This document shows, one piece after another, positions 15,874 to 25,048 of a DNA stretch of 35,341 nt. Under the pieces are notes generated by a model. It did no database searches. It was not told where the DNA came from and was given only the letters and a program-made list of their open reading frames with translations. This DNA comes from Verrucomicrobiota bacterium (GTDB taxonomy: Bacteria; Verrucomicrobiota; Verrucomicrobiia; Limisphaerales; Fontisphaeraceae), in the NCBI GenBank assembly GCA_037139415.1, contig JBAXGN010000070.1:1-35341 (forward strand). Direction: 5' to 3'. The translations under genes and the position numbers were made by a program. Numbering within the stretch: the first letter of the stretch is position 1; the number at the start of each line of letters is the position of its first letter.

Positions 15874-18231
15874 TCAGGAGTGCTGATTCACGCCTTTTTG
15901 ACGCTGGGTAAAAATCCGTAATTGGACTGCCAAATCCTCGCAGCGGCAGGTTTCCTTGCGCATAATTGCCTCGACTTGGCCTTTTAAGCGCGCGTGATCC
16001 TGATCAGATAGGACCATGCCCGTGAGGATGACCACCGGAATCAAGCGCCATTCTTTGTGCTGGTGCATGTGCCTGAGAAACTCAAAGCCGTCCATTTCGG
16101 GCATGGAGAGATCCAACAAGATCAAGGAGGGCACTTCCTGGGCCAGCCGCTCCAAGGCCTCGCGTCCATTTCCGGCTTCCCGGACGATCCAGCCGTCGTG
16201 TTCCAAAATCAGCTTCAAGATGTCGCGCAAGGACAATTCATCGTCCACGAGCAAAATCGTGGGGGAAGCAGTCCGCCGGTACTTGTTCAGGACTCGGGCC
16301 ATGGTTTCCCGGTTAATTGGTTTGGTCAAATAATCGGAGGCACCCAGGGCAAAGCCCAAATTCTTGTCATCAATCATGCTCACCATGACCACCGGAATAT
16401 CCGCCAGTTGCGGGTCGGCTTTGAGATGCTTGAGCACGGCCCAGCCATCGAATTCGGGCATCATCACATCCAGGGTGATAACATCCGGCCGTGATTCCCG
16501 GGCCAGCGCCAGGCCTTCCTTGCCCCCCATGGCGGATGTGACATGAAAGCCTTCCTTGACCAAATACCGTTTTAACAAGTCGTGGATGACGGGATCGTCA
16601 TCAATCACCAACACCCGGCTGGCATCCTTCGGCAGCGTCGTCAAGAGAGTTTCTTCCGGTTGCGTGATGGGTTCGGGTTTGGCTTTGACGGTCTTGGCCG
16701 GCAGCCGCACTGTGAAAATTGAGCCTTGTCCGTACTGGCTTTCCACCGAGACCGTGCCGCCCATAAGGTGGCAGAAATGGCGAGTAATCACCAAGCCCAG
16801 TCCCGTGCCGCCGAATCGCTTGGTGGTGCCACCATCCGCCTGGGTAAAGGCTTGGAACAAGCGGTCCATCTGTTCGGGCGTCATGCCAATGCCGGTATCC
16901 TGCACTTTGAACACCACCCAATCTGCGCTGTCCACAGTTTCCCGGAGCACGGATAATGTGATCACGCCCCGCTCGGTAAATTTGCAGGCATTGCTGAGCA
17001 AATTAAACAGCGCCTGGCGCACCTTCGTCTGATCCGCATAAATGGCTTCCATGCTCTCCGGGCAATGGACCACCAGGCGATTGGCTTTCTTATCCACCAA
17101 CGGCGCGATAGTGGCGGTGACCTCGCGGATGGTTTCGGAAACATCGAACGTCTCCAGATACAAATCCATTTTTCCAGCCTCGATTTTCGACAAATCCAGG
17201 ATGTCGTTAATCAACTCGAGCAGATGCTTGCCGGCACCATGCACCTTTTTCAGGTCACTGCCGAACTCTTTCATTTCCAGGTCCTCCGCCTCCTCCATCA
17301 ACATCTCGCTGTAGCCAATGATAGCATTGAGCGGTGTGCGCAGCTCGTGGCTCATATTGGCCAGAAAGGCGCTTTTGGTCTGGTTGGCCAGTTCGGCGGC
17401 CTGGCGCGCGTCTTGCGCCTCGCGCGTGGACTGCGCGAGTTCCGCCGTTCGCTCGGTCACCTTGTTTTCGAGCATTTGATTATTCTCCGCCAGCTTCTGG
17501 TTGGCGGACTTCAGCTCCTGGTCGCGGTCCTGCAAGGCCTGAAGCATGGCGTTGAAATTGTCAATGAGCTGCCCCACTTCGTCCTCCCCCTGTCGGGGAG
17601 CCCGCAGACTGTAGTCGTTGCTCCGGGCCAATTGTTTGGCGGTGGTGGCGAGACTCAGAATTGGGCGGGCAATCACCCGTTGCAGCACGGCGGAAAAAAC
17701 GACGGCCACCAGCGAGGAAATCAGCATCACCACCACCATGATTTCCGTATAATGCTGGTCGTTCTTGCCCTGGGCCACCGACAAATCCGCTTTCAGGTAC
17801 AGCATGCCGACCCGTTGGTTTTGCACCTCGATCGGCTTGAACAAGACGAGAAAGTCTCGATCAAAACTGAACCGTAATCTACGGGGCGTCGCCGGGACGA
17901 ATTCCACGGAGTCCATCCGCGTATATTGGCCGATCAGCATATTGTTGGTACCATAGACACCGGCAGCAACGATGTTCCGACTGCCGCTGAGCCTGAATAA
18001 CTGCTTTTTCACCTCATCCCGGCTGCCCTTTTGCACCGCCAGACCGGTGCCAGCGGTCACGACGTCCGCCAAGGTGGCCAACTCCTTGGTCATCGCCTGC
18101 CGGAATTTCCACAGCTCGTAGAAGATGATCGCCCCGCCGCCAGCCACTGACGAAAAGATGCAAGCCGCGCAGATCATCAGCATCAGCTTCCACTTGAAAG
18201 ATATGTTCGTGAATAATCGCATTTCCATCAT
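15874..18231 (-). CDS. Membrane hybrid histidine kinase with two C-terminal receivers
   Basis: A 785-aa protein from the ATG at 18231; the frame opens at a TTG at 18255, which I consider unlikely. TM1 is about residues 15-38 and TM2 about 163-185, with a roughly 120-residue periplasmic sensor between them. A HAMP linker (about 185-237) and a coiled coil (about 232-290) follow. HisKA has phospho-acceptor H295 in [11 protein letters not shown]. HATPase_c has the N box (N414 in LLSNACKF), G1 (DTGIGM), F box (LFQAFTQAD) and G2 (FGGTGLGL). Receiver 1 (about 538-650) has D588 (LDVMMP) and K637. Receiver 2 (about 657-770) has D707 (LDLSMP) and K759. No HPt domain is present, so a separate HPt protein may be needed for relay. 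It is upstream of the stand-alone receiver and divergent to the sialidase-like gene. The input signal is unknown. Confidence 0.92.
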   Translation of the reverse strand: MMEMRLFTNISFKWKLMLMICAACIFSSVAGGGAIIFYELWKFRQAMTKELATLADVVTAGTGLAVQKGSRDEVKKQLFRLSGSRNIVAAGVYGTNNMLIGQYTRMDSVEFVPATPRRLRFSFDRDFLVLFKPIEVQNQRVGMLYLKADLSVAQGKNDQHYTEIMVVVMLISSLVAVVFSAVLQRVIARPILSLATTAKQLARSNDYSLRAPRQGEDEVGQLIDNFNAMLQALQDRDQELKSANQKLAENNQMLENKVTERTAELAQSTREAQDARQAAELANQTKSAFLANMSHELRTPLNAIIGYSEMLMEEAEDLEMKEFGSDLKKVHGAGKHLLELINDILDLSKIEAGKMDLYLETFDVSETIREVTATIAPLVDKKANRLVVHCPESMEAIYADQTKVRQALFNLLSNACKFTERGVITLSVLRETVDSADWVVFKVQDTGIGMTPEQMDRLFQAFTQADGGTTKRFGGTGLGLVITRHFCHLMGGTVSVESQYGQGSIFTVRLPAKTVKAKPEPITQPEETLLTTLPKDASRVLVIDDDPVIHDLLKRYLVKEGFHVTSAMGGKEGLALARESRPDVITLDVMMPEFDGWAVLKHLKADPQLADIPVVMVSMIDDKNLGFALGASDYLTKPINRETMARVLNKYRRTASPTILLVDDELSLRDILKLILEHDGWIVREAGNGREALERLAQEVPSLILLDLSMPEMDGFEFLRHMHQHKEWRLIPVVILTGMVLSDQDHARLKGQVEAIMRKETCRCEDLAVQLRIFTQRQKGVNQHS

Positions 18232-18523
18232 GACGCATTTGCCCACTAGCGCCAACGGGGCTGGGACTGAGCCAACCCCGCCATAGCCAGTCCTATAACT
18301 GGTTCAGCTTAGACTTTGTCACCGGATAACGCAAAAGATTTTTGCAACCGAACACCGGGTGAACAGTTATCAGCATCCCGTTGGCGGTAAACTGACTGGA
18401 TTGACAGTTGCGTGATCAAAGCTAGGGTTGCCGAACATGAATACCCTCCGAAACCAGTGGTCGGCAACCCGCGGTGAAACGCGGGTGGAAACACACATTC
18501 CGGTCATGACGCAATTCTTCACC

Positions 18524-20617
18524 ATGAAAATGCAGAGGGTGGGCAGAGCAATCGGAGCGTTGGTGGTGGCTGCACTGGGTGCGTTGGCGGGTGCGCAAGT
18601 GCCCATTGATGCGCCGCGCGTTGGTGGCCAGATGTTGCCACACGGCGCGCCCCAGGGTCGCAACCGCCCAGGGCCGTGGGACGGTGACGCCTGGCTCTAT
18701 GAATCCACCGACGGGCTTCGCTTCACAAAAGTGAAAAAGCTGGTCGAGCGGGCGGGGGTGCCCACGCTTATCGCAGACAAGCGCGGGCGTCTTATCGCGC
18801 TCTTCCAGTGGTTTCCCCAGCATGACGATCGGGCGTTTGATCGAGTCGTCGTCTGCCTTTCCGAGGACGCGGGGCGCACTTGGAGCGCGCCGCGCACGAT
18901 CGCCGTCGAGGAATTTCCGAACACCCTGATGCGCCCCTTCGATCCGACGATCGTGCTCCTGGAGGACGGGCGCTTCCGGCTCTACTTTACGAGCGTCGCC
19001 GGGAAGCGCGGCGGGCCGGCGACCAAGGAGTCGCCGCCCGGCATCTACTCTGCGATCTCGGACGACGCGGTGACGTGGCGATTTGAGCCGGGAATGCGTT
19101 TCGGCGTGGACCGTGAGTTCGTCATTGATTGCGCCGCAGCGCGGTTGGGCAGCACGTGGCACCTCTATTCCCCCGTGCAGCGGAAGGACGGCTATGCGTA
19201 TCACGCGGTCTCTACCGATGGGTTAAAGTTTGAGCGTCGAGAGGATGTGAAACTGGCCATGGAAGGCACCTGGCTCGGATGCGCCGTGAATATTGGGGAG
19301 AAGCTGCGCTTCTACGGCAGCGGCATGAGGGGCGGTTGGTCGGCGACATCGTCGGATGGGGCGACCTGGACGCTCGACGGCGGAACTTCGCCCGGCGGGG
19401 GAAGCGATCCGGGCGTGGCGGCCACCGCCGATGGACGCTGGCTCATGGTCGCAACCAGGCCAGGCGAACTCCGTCCGGGCGGCGGGCGGGCGGGGGGTGA
19501 CCGCAAGGCTTATCTTGAGTATATGCGGGATTATGACTCCGCCAAGGCACCAAAGCACGCATGCAAAACGTACGAGACGCCCAAGAGCGTCACCATGGGC
19601 CGCCTCACGCGGGTGGGCCATGGCGGTTTTCCCCGGTTGCTGCACGTGGGCGGTCGTCTTCACGTCTTCCTCTCGGTCGGGGACCGATCCTGGGTAGTGC
19701 GGTTGGACGGGGAACTGAAGCCCGACGGCTTCGAGAAGCAACTGAAGCCGCCAGAAACCCGCTGGGTGGACCATGATCTCACAGCGGCTGGCGATTTTGT
19801 ATATCACTATGCAATGCTTCCGGGTGGCGCCGGACAGGTACGCAAGTACGACAAGGATTTCAACTTGGTGGCCGAGACGGAGGTGTTTCACACGAGCGGA
19901 ACGGACATGATCCTGGACCAGAACATCGAAGTCATCCAAGGCAAGGTGTATGCGGCGGGCGAGTATCGAGAGAACGGGCCGTGGCGCTCACCCCGCAGCG
20001 GAGAGCAGAACATTCCGCCCGATCCGAAGCAGGCGCGCGGCATACACCTGCGAATCTTTGATCTGAACCTGAAACCGATCGGCGAGGAGAATCTCACGGC
20101 CGACATTCCGGGGGCGGCGGTGCGCAATCAATTCTGGGGGCTGGGGACGAGCCAGTTCGAGGCGGGCGGGTACCACTGCCTTGCGGTGCACACCCCGATC
20201 GGAAATGTTGCGAAGTTCGCGCTCGGCGAATCAGTGGGCGCGCGCCAGATCTTCGTGCTGCGCTACGATGCGAAGCTCCGGTTCGTGGATGCAAAGGGGC
20301 CGCTTTCCGATACCGACCGCGACAATTTCTGGTGCACCGGGAGCTGCACCGATGGCGAGCGAACCTACATCGTGTACGCCTCCGTCACCCGCGGCTACAT
20401 TCCCGGCCCCGGCGAACAAGCGGAGAGCAGGGCGGAAGCGAACGTGCGGCTCGGGATTTTTGACGAGAATTTTGAGGAAATCGAGACGATTGACCTGACG
20501 AAACGTGGCGACGGCGGGATGTGGCCCGATGTCCTCAAGGTCGGCAACCGACTCTACGCGGCCTATGTAAGCGAGACTGAGCGAGGAGTGGTGGTGCGGG
20601 AGATTATTCCGCGATAG
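18524..20617 (+). CDS. Exported sialidase/BNR-type propeller protein
   Basis: A 697-aa protein from the ATG at 18524, chosen because MKMQRVGRAIGALVVAALGA gives a compact signal peptide; in-frame ATGs at 18437 and 18506 would give overly long N-termini. An Asp-box SEDAGRTW, typical of sialidase/BNR propellers, appears in VVCLSEDAGRTWSAPRTI, with weaker versions SDDAVTWRF and SSDGATWTL. LMRPFDPTIVLLEDGRFRLYF is a glycoside-hydrolase-propeller-like strand. No sialidase Arg triad can be assigned with confidence, so activity is unproven. By eye it uses more CG-rich codons (GCGCGC runs) than its neighbours, which might mean transfer. It is divergent to the hybrid kinase, with about 290 bp between the chosen starts. 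No clear terminator follows directly. Confidence 0.7.
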   Translation: MKMQRVGRAIGALVVAALGALAGAQVPIDAPRVGGQMLPHGAPQGRNRPGPWDGDAWLYESTDGLRFTKVKKLVERAGVPTLIADKRGRLIALFQWFPQHDDRAFDRVVVCLSEDAGRTWSAPRTIAVEEFPNTLMRPFDPTIVLLEDGRFRLYFTSVAGKRGGPATKESPPGIYSAISDDAVTWRFEPGMRFGVDREFVIDCAAARLGSTWHLYSPVQRKDGYAYHAVSTDGLKFERREDVKLAMEGTWLGCAVNIGEKLRFYGSGMRGGWSATSSDGATWTLDGGTSPGGGSDPGVAATADGRWLMVATRPGELRPGGGRAGGDRKAYLEYMRDYDSAKAPKHACKTYETPKSVTMGRLTRVGHGGFPRLLHVGGRLHVFLSVGDRSWVVRLDGELKPDGFEKQLKPPETRWVDHDLTAAGDFVYHYAMLPGGAGQVRKYDKDFNLVAETEVFHTSGTDMILDQNIEVIQGKVYAAGEYRENGPWRSPRSGEQNIPPDPKQARGIHLRIFDLNLKPIGEENLTADIPGAAVRNQFWGLGTSQFEAGGYHCLAVHTPIGNVAKFALGESVGARQIFVLRYDAKLRFVDAKGPLSDTDRDNFWCTGSCTDGERTYIVYASVTRGYIPGPGEQAESRAEANVRLGIFDENFEEIETIDLTKRGDGGMWPDVLKVGNRLYAAYVSETERGVVVREIIPR

Positions 20618-21275
20618 AGGGCTGATCAAAGCAAAGATACATTTACCAGATGGCGATTCTGAGCACGAACAAAACCGTCGTCGCCGCGCGCATCCGCAAC
20701 GAGGCCGGCGGGTTGACCGTTGGCCTGATGGCGGAAAAATGAACCGGCAGAAAGATGAAGACCTGGGATTTTAACCACGGATGACACGGATGACACGGAT
20801 CAGACCGAAGACAGGATGGACAGGCTGAAGACCGCCGGCCCATTCACGCGAACGGGCAAAAGTGATGGCGGAGGCCGTTGATCCTTTTTGCGGCGGGAGC
20901 AGACCTGCCCCCCACCACGCGGGCACACTGGTCCCGCGCCCGCCAGAGAAGAGGCGGCTCCGAGGAGCCGCCTGGTTGTTTTGATTGCACTCTGCTTTTC
21001 GCACCCGGCCCGGCAGTCAGGCCGCTGAGGCAACGAACGAGTACGATGATAAACTTTTCTGGGCATACGGCAACCAGACAGATTACCTTAAAAAAGGTAG
21101 CGCCGTTCACACGGTGTCATCGCACCGTTGCAATCAACAATTCCTGGGGGGATTCGGAGGGAAGCCAACGGAAGTCGGCGATTGGCTCACTCGCTCCCGC
21201 TCGTTCGGCCCTGCGGGCCTTGCCGTCGCTGCGCTCCGGCAATCCCTTTCGCTGCTGCCAAAGCGGCGCAAGGCA

Positions 21276-21297
21276 GCAGGCTGGAAGCCTGCGGTAC
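21276..21297. repeat. REP-like hairpin, copy 1
   Basis: GCAGGCT and AGCCTGC form a 7-bp stem closing a GGA loop, and GGTAC follows. The same pattern with changed stem bases is at 21384-21406. Confidence 0.7.
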
Positions 21298-21359
21298 GGG
21301 GGGCGGATTCAGTCTACGGGTACTTGGTAGGATGTGGGCGGTGGGGGGGATGACGGTAA

Positions 21360-21406
21360 GCCGACTGGGAAGTCGGCGACACAGCAGGTTTGGAAACCTG
21401 CGGTAC
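21360..21406. repeat. Paired REP-like hairpins, copies 2 and 3
   Basis: GCCGACT/AGTCGGC (21360-21377, loop GGGA) is followed within 6 bases by GCAGGTT/AACCTGC (21384-21401, loop TGGA) and then GGTAC. The stem changes relative to the 21276 copy (GCT to GTT, AGC to AAC) are compensatory, so pairing is conserved. Confidence 0.7.
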
Positions 21407-21432
21407 TATTTTCATTTCCACGCTTGATTCAG

Positions 21433-21461
21433 TTGACGCGGCACCGGCAATTCATTATTAC
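21433..21461 (+). promoter_or_regulatory. Candidate recA promoter
   Basis: TTGACG (21433-21438) and TATTAC (21456-21461) are separated by 17 bp, which fits a sigma70-type promoter. Transcription would start near 21468, giving a leader of about 44 nt. No Shine-Dalgarno sequence is obvious before the ATG at 21512. I see no inverted TGTTC-type SOS box here. Prediction only. Confidence 0.4.
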
Positions 21462-21511
21462 GGGGGGGACAATAACAGAGTGAATTTAACGAATACGAAT
21501 ACCAACTGACT

Positions 21512-22594
21512 ATGGCTGCCAAAACCACCGAAAAAACTGCGGAGAAAACTCCCGCCGCCGACACCAAGGCCGCTGAGGCCAAAGCCCTCTCCGCCACCCG
21601 CCAGCGCGACCTGGATGCCGCCATTTCCACCATCCATAAATCGTTTGGCGACGGTGCCATCATGCGCATGGGCGACGCCCGGGCATTGGTCAAGATTGAG
21701 GTGATCCCCACCGGGGCGTTGGCGTTGGATTTTGCCCTCGGGGTGGGCGGGATCCCGCGCGGGCGCGTGGTTGAAATCTACGGGCCGGAATCCTCGGGTA
21801 AAACCACGTTGATGCTGCACGTCATCGCCAACGCGCAAAAAGTCGGCGGCCTGGCAGCCTTTATTGACGCTGAACACGCCTTGGACCCGGCGTATGCCAA
21901 GAAGCTGGGCGTCAACCTGGACGACTTGCTGGTTTCGCAGCCGGATAGCGGCGAAGAGGCGCTGAGTATCTGCGAGACGCTGGCGCGTTCCAATGCGCTG
22001 GATGTCATCGTCGTGGACTCGGTGGCCGCATTGGTGCCCAAGGCGGAGTTGGAAGGCGAGATGGGCATGGCCACCATGGGCATGCAGGCCCGGCTGATGA
22101 GCCAAGCCCTGCGCAAGCTCACCTCCATTCTCAGCAAGGCCCGCACCACGTGCGTCTTTACCAACCAAATGCGCGAGAAAGTCGGGGTCATGTTCGGCAG
22201 CCCCGAAACCACCCCGGGCGGCAAGGCCCTGAAATACTACGCCAGCGTCCGCCTGGATATTCGCCGGAAAGACACCATCAAAGATGCCGCCGGCGCCGCC
22301 ATGGGCAGCCATGTCAAAGTCAAGGTCGTCAAGAACAAGGTCGCCCCGCCGTTTTCCGAGGCTGAATTCGACATCATCTTCAACCACGGCATCAACAAGG
22401 AGGGCAGCATCCTGGACGTGGCCATTGAACACGGCGTGGTAGAAAAGAAAGGCGCGTGGCTGCAATTTGCCGGGGAACTGATCGGCCAAGGCAAGGATGC
22501 CGCACAAAAAGCGCTGGCGGAAAAGCCCGAACTGGCAAAGAAAATCGTGGACGCGATCATGGAAAAACGCGCGGCCGCGCTACCGGGGGCATAA
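21512..22594 (+). CDS. recA: Recombinase RecA
   Basis: A 360-aa RecA, the ATP-dependent strand-exchange protein of homologous recombination and the SOS co-protease. Walker A is GPESSGKTT at residues 91-99. The Walker B region is [11 protein letters not shown]. The diagnostic [16 protein letters not shown] and the L2-side [18 protein letters not shown] are present, followed by RLDIRRKDT. The N-terminus has an Ala/Lys-rich extension of about 25 residues before the usual start ([19 protein letters not shown]). The C-terminus ends in a short Lys/Glu and Ala-rich tail. It runs into the URO-D-like gene, with 19 bp between the recA stop and the next ATG, so the two may share a transcript. Confidence 0.97.
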   Translation: MAAKTTEKTAEKTPAADTKAAEAKALSATRQRDLDAAISTIHKSFGDGAIMRMGDARALVKIEVIPTGALALDFALGVGGIPRGRVVEIYGPESSGKTTLMLHVIANAQKVGGLAAFIDAEHALDPAYAKKLGVNLDDLLVSQPDSGEEALSICETLARSNALDVIVVDSVAALVPKAELEGEMGMATMGMQARLMSQALRKLTSILSKARTTCVFTNQMREKVGVMFGSPETTPGGKALKYYASVRLDIRRKDTIKDAAGAAMGSHVKVKVVKNKVAPPFSEAEFDIIFNHGINKEGSILDVAIEHGVVEKKGAWLQFAGELIGQGKDAAQKALAEKPELAKKIVDAIMEKRAAALPGA

Positions 22595-22613
22595 CACCGA
22601 AGCGCAATCCGCC

Positions 22614-23765
22614 ATGGGGCTCTCCACTCCGCAGGATGCGGTGCTGACCGTGCTGAAGCGCCAGCGCCCGGCGCGTTTGGTCTATGCGCCGAATTACTGG
22701 CAGTGGTATGTACACCAGCGCAACCACGGCCACCTGCCCGGTGACATCCGGTCTTGCCGCTCCCAACTGGAGTTGATCCGGCAGCTCGGGCTGGAGGTCT
22801 TCAGCCGGAACGTCTATTGCGACGAACAGCGCGGTTGGTTTGGCGGGTTGTGCGATGAAGTGTGGACCGGAGTGGATACGCGGGTGGAAGAAACCTTCGA
22901 GGGAAAAGACCGGCTCCTTGTCAAAACGTACCAGACCCGCAAGGGAACCCTGACGGAACGGCAGCGGTATGTGTTCGCGGAATCCACCCTCGTGCAAGAG
23001 CAGTTCGCGGTGGACAATCTGGACACCCAACTGGCGGCGCTGGAGGAATTGGTGGCGGGCCGGCGCTGGCGTTTTGTGCCGGAACGGTATGCGGCCAGCC
23101 GCGCGGCGGTGGGCAAGGACGGGGTGGTGGTCGCCGGCGAGGTCTTCAGTCCATTGAAACTGCTGCACCTGTTGGTGGGCGCGGTCAACACCACTTTCCT
23201 GATCATGGATCATGGCGACCAGGTGCGGGAAATCCTGGCCCGGCATGAATCGGCCCAGTTGGATTTGATCCGGCAAATGGCGGCGGCCGGGGTGCCAGCC
23301 ATCATGGCCATGGACAACCTGGACGCGGCCTTTCATACCCCGGCCTACGTGGACCGGTTCAGCGCCTCGTTTTACGAAAAGGCCAGCCGCCTCTGCCACG
23401 AATACGGCAGCACCTTTTTCATCCATGCCTGCGGACGCCAACGGGTCAACCTCAAACGCATTGACGCGCTGGGCGTGGACGGCCTGGAAGGAGTGGCCTT
23501 TCCGCCATTGGGCGATGTCACCCTTTTGGAGGCTATGCAGATGACCCGGGATCGCTTCCTCATCACTGGTGGCATCAGCGCCATGGAAACGCGCAATTTG
23601 AAAACCCGCGCGGACGTCTTTGAATACACCAGGCAGTTGGCGGATCAAATGCGCCCGTTTGCCCACCGTTTCATGCTATCCGCAAGCTGCAACACCCCCA
23701 TTGATGCCCGCTGGGAAACCCTGTGCGATTTCCGCGACGCCTGGCGGGAATTTGGGACGGTGTAA
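22614..23765 (+). CDS. URO-D superfamily protein, MtaA/MtbA-like methyltransferase type
   Basis: A 383-aa protein from the ATG at 22614; the frame extends upstream inside recA, but that part is recA shadow. The fold pattern is that of the uroporphyrinogen decarboxylase superfamily (AGVPAIMAMDNLDAAFHTP, VDRFSASFYEKASRLC, LITGGISAME). It has H271-x-C273 in FIHACGRQ and C359 in SASCNTP. This H-x-C...C arrangement is the zinc site of corrinoid:coenzyme M methyltransferases (MtaA, MtbA) in this superfamily. A methyl-transfer or demethylation role is therefore more likely than heme synthesis; the substrate is unknown. Its stop codon lies inside a 36-bp relic of a vapC gene read from the other strand, so the C-terminus may have been re-formed by a rearrangement, although FRDAWREFGTV looks like a natural family end. 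Confidence 0.8.
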   Translation: MGLSTPQDAVLTVLKRQRPARLVYAPNYWQWYVHQRNHGHLPGDIRSCRSQLELIRQLGLEVFSRNVYCDEQRGWFGGLCDEVWTGVDTRVEETFEGKDRLLVKTYQTRKGTLTERQRYVFAESTLVQEQFAVDNLDTQLAALEELVAGRRWRFVPERYAASRAAVGKDGVVVAGEVFSPLKLLHLLVGAVNTTFLIMDHGDQVREILARHESAQLDLIRQMAAAGVPAIMAMDNLDAAFHTPAYVDRFSASFYEKASRLCHEYGSTFFIHACGRQRVNLKRIDALGVDGLEGVAFPPLGDVTLLEAMQMTRDRFLITGGISAMETRNLKTRADVFEYTRQLADQMRPFAHRFMLSASCNTPIDARWETLCDFRDAWREFGTV

Positions 23766-23794
23766 CTTATCAGGTTGGTGTCAAACGAAAGCAG
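23759..23794 (-). pseudogene. Relic of a VapC (PIN toxin) N-terminus
   Basis: Read on the minus strand, 12 codons give LLSFDTNLISYT. They align without a gap to MISFDANLLLYA, the start of the intact PIN toxin at 25495; S, F, D, N, L and Y match, including the first catalytic Asp. The start codon is CTG where the intact gene has ATG. The relic lies 30 bp past the solitary antitoxin stop, where a toxin is expected. Homology stops at about 23759, and the URO-D stop codon TAA (23763-23765) lies within it. Confidence 0.65.
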
Positions 23795-23824
23795 GGGGAG
23801 TTGGCGCCTGGGTTGGCACAACGC

Positions 23825-24058
23825 TCAATCCTCATGCGCCAGTTCGGTCCACCGCTCGGGCGGGGCAAGAAACGGGCCGCAATCTCCGGGGGGTGGAAAA
23901 GCCCAAGTCTCCTCCGTATCCGTCTCCTGAGGATAGAGGCTGATGAGACGTTCCGCCCCGCGGCGGAAGGTTTCCGCCATGGACCATTCACGCTTGGCGG
24001 CAAAGCGCTTCACTTCGCGGTAAAGCTCGTCCGGCAGTTGGATTTGCGTCTTAACCAT
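23825..24058 (-). CDS. Solitary VapB-like ribbon-helix-helix antitoxin
   Basis: A 77-aa protein starting MVKTQIQLPDELYREVKRFA, an N-terminal strand plus helix-turn-helix of the RHH/CopG-type antitoxin fold; REWSMAETFRRGAERLI is the second helix. It is closely similar over about 42 residues to the antitoxin at 25492-25758 and has the same promoter arrangement. The C-terminus, which would bind the toxin, is shorter and diverged, and the partner toxin survives only as a 12-codon relic. It could still bind DNA or the intact operon's operator; that is inference. Confidence 0.75.
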   Translation of the reverse strand: MVKTQIQLPDELYREVKRFAAKREWSMAETFRRGAERLISLYPQETDTEETWAFPPPGDCGPFLAPPERWTELAHED

Positions 24059-24064
24059 AATGGA

Positions 24065-24093
24065 AATCTACCACTCCATCAAAATAATGTCTA
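24065..24093 (-). promoter_or_regulatory. Promoter of the solitary antitoxin, leaderless type
   Basis: On the minus strand: -35 TAGACA (24093-24088), a 17-bp spacer, -10 TAGATT (24070-24065), then 6 bases (TCCATT) and the ATG. The spacing is identical to that of the intact operon at 25765-25793. The spacer contains the degenerate dyad remnant ATTATTTTGAT. Confidence 0.6.
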
Positions 24094-24104
24094 AGGTAGA
24101 GTTT

Positions 24105-25045
24105 TGACCACCGATGGACAGGATGGACAAGATAAACAAGATGAACTGGCAAAAAGATGAAGGCCAGAAGATAGAAACTTGGAGTCAGGAGCTAGAATGC
24201 TGGGAAAAAGCACTCCAAAAGTAGTCCAAAATTACACCGGTACGGGTGGTGCAGTGAGGTGGTTTGATGTGGGAGATTGGTTCCTAAGTTTCTGCCAGAT
24301 AGGAAGTTGATTCGTTTGCGCCGACTCACGTCGGCGGCTACGACGAGGGTTGGCGGGGTAGTTTTGAAAATTGTGATGTTTTTGTGATGAAATAGAATTT
24401 CTCACACATTTTGTGATAAAAATGTGATAAAATGAAATTTTTATCACAATTCTTTGACTGCGGATGGCGCGGATGAGAAGCCGATACGTCCGAAGACCGA
24501 GCCCGAAAAACTTTTGCAGGGAAATGAAGACAGGATGGACAGGATGGAATAAGGCCGAAGACTGCAGCCCGCGAATCACGCCAATTGACGCGAACGACGA
24601 ACAAATCCGAATGCTGAAATTTTTTGCAGAAAAATGAACCGGCATAAATATGGGAGGCCGAACATGACAGGAAGATAGGAGCTTGGAGCAAGGAGATAGA
24701 ATGGCCAAACCGGGCGACTGGAAATCGCCGGTGGCTGGCTGCGAACTGTATCTATTGATAGCATTCATGGGATCAGAATAACATGAGTCCCGCGAAGCTG
24801 GTTCCCTCCGGGAGGGAAAAAATTTGAGTGACCAGTTATCAGCCATCAAGTTATTTAGGATTTAGGACCAAGATTTAGGATTTAGAATTTATGATTTATG
24901 ATTTCAGATAACCATAAAGCCATCGCCGCCCAAATCCTAAATCCTAAATCCGAAATCCTAAATTTCCCCGGTTGCCTATCGGCATTTCGTCTGTGACTTG
25001 TCCATTCTGCCCTCCATTCCGCAATCCGCAATCCGCAATCCGCAT
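24105..25045. repeat. Long gene-free stretch of degenerate repeats
   Basis: About 940 bp without a supported gene. 24105-24200 and 24513-24703 are diverged copies of one family (AAATGAACCGGCA, then CAGAAGATAG or AGGAAGATAG, AGCTTGGAG, AGAATG). 24371-24449 is AT-rich with four TGTGAT motifs and a 12-bp perfect inverted repeat (TTGTGATAAAAA at 24411-24422, complement at 24438-24449). 24713-24729 is a hairpin GGCGA/TCGCC with a CTGGAAA loop, like the REP hairpins near 21300. 24853-24905 and 24931-24965 carry ATTTAGGATTT units in opposite directions. 25019-25045 is a heptamer array. Confidence 0.6.
24853..24965. repeat. Oppositely oriented ATTTAGGATTT arrays
   Basis: The left arm (24853-24905) has the units ATTTAGGATTTAG and GATTTAGGATTTAG; the right arm (24931-24965) reads as their complement (AAATCCTAAATCC). 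The arms could pair across about 25 bp. Function unknown. Confidence 0.6.
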
Positions 25046-25048
25046 TCA
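25019..25048 (-). repeat. GGATTGC heptamer array beginning at the vapC stop codon
   Basis: Read on the minus strand, the vapC stop is the start of TGAATGCGGA, followed by TTGCGGA units three times and TTGCGGAATGGA. A matching array lies right at the stop of the GH106 gene (33842-33873). Confidence 0.7.

Larger units (their letters stand above)
20618..21432. repeat. Gene-free region of decaying repeats and hairpins
   Basis: No gene is supported. 20731-20763 (GCGGAAAAATGAACCGGCAG onward) and the direct repeats ACGGATGAC at 20774-20833 belong to degenerate families seen again at 24105-24200 and 24513-24703. 20952-20973 is a 10-bp perfect dyad (AGGCGGCTCC / GGAGCCGCCT) followed by a weak T-rich stretch; it may be a terminator or a repeat. 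REP-like hairpins follow at 21276-21297, 21360-21377 and 21384-21406. Confidence 0.6.

Noticed and set aside
18428-18523. Longer N-terminus for the sialidase-like protein
   Set aside because: The added residues precede a proper signal peptide and begin at a TTG.
20649-20742. 30-codon open frame after the sialidase-like gene
   Set aside because: Overlaps a dispersed repeat and has no ribosome-binding site.
21462-21511. SOS box before recA
   Set aside because: No inverted TGTTC-type or CTGT-type operator can be read in the leader.
24232-24849. Minus-strand open frame of 205 aa in repeat DNA
   Set aside because: Sequence is low-complexity repeat translation without a coding pattern.
25019-25045. 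Short tandem units taken as a CRISPR array
   Set aside because: Units are 7 bp with no spacers and no cas genes; it is a simple tandem array.
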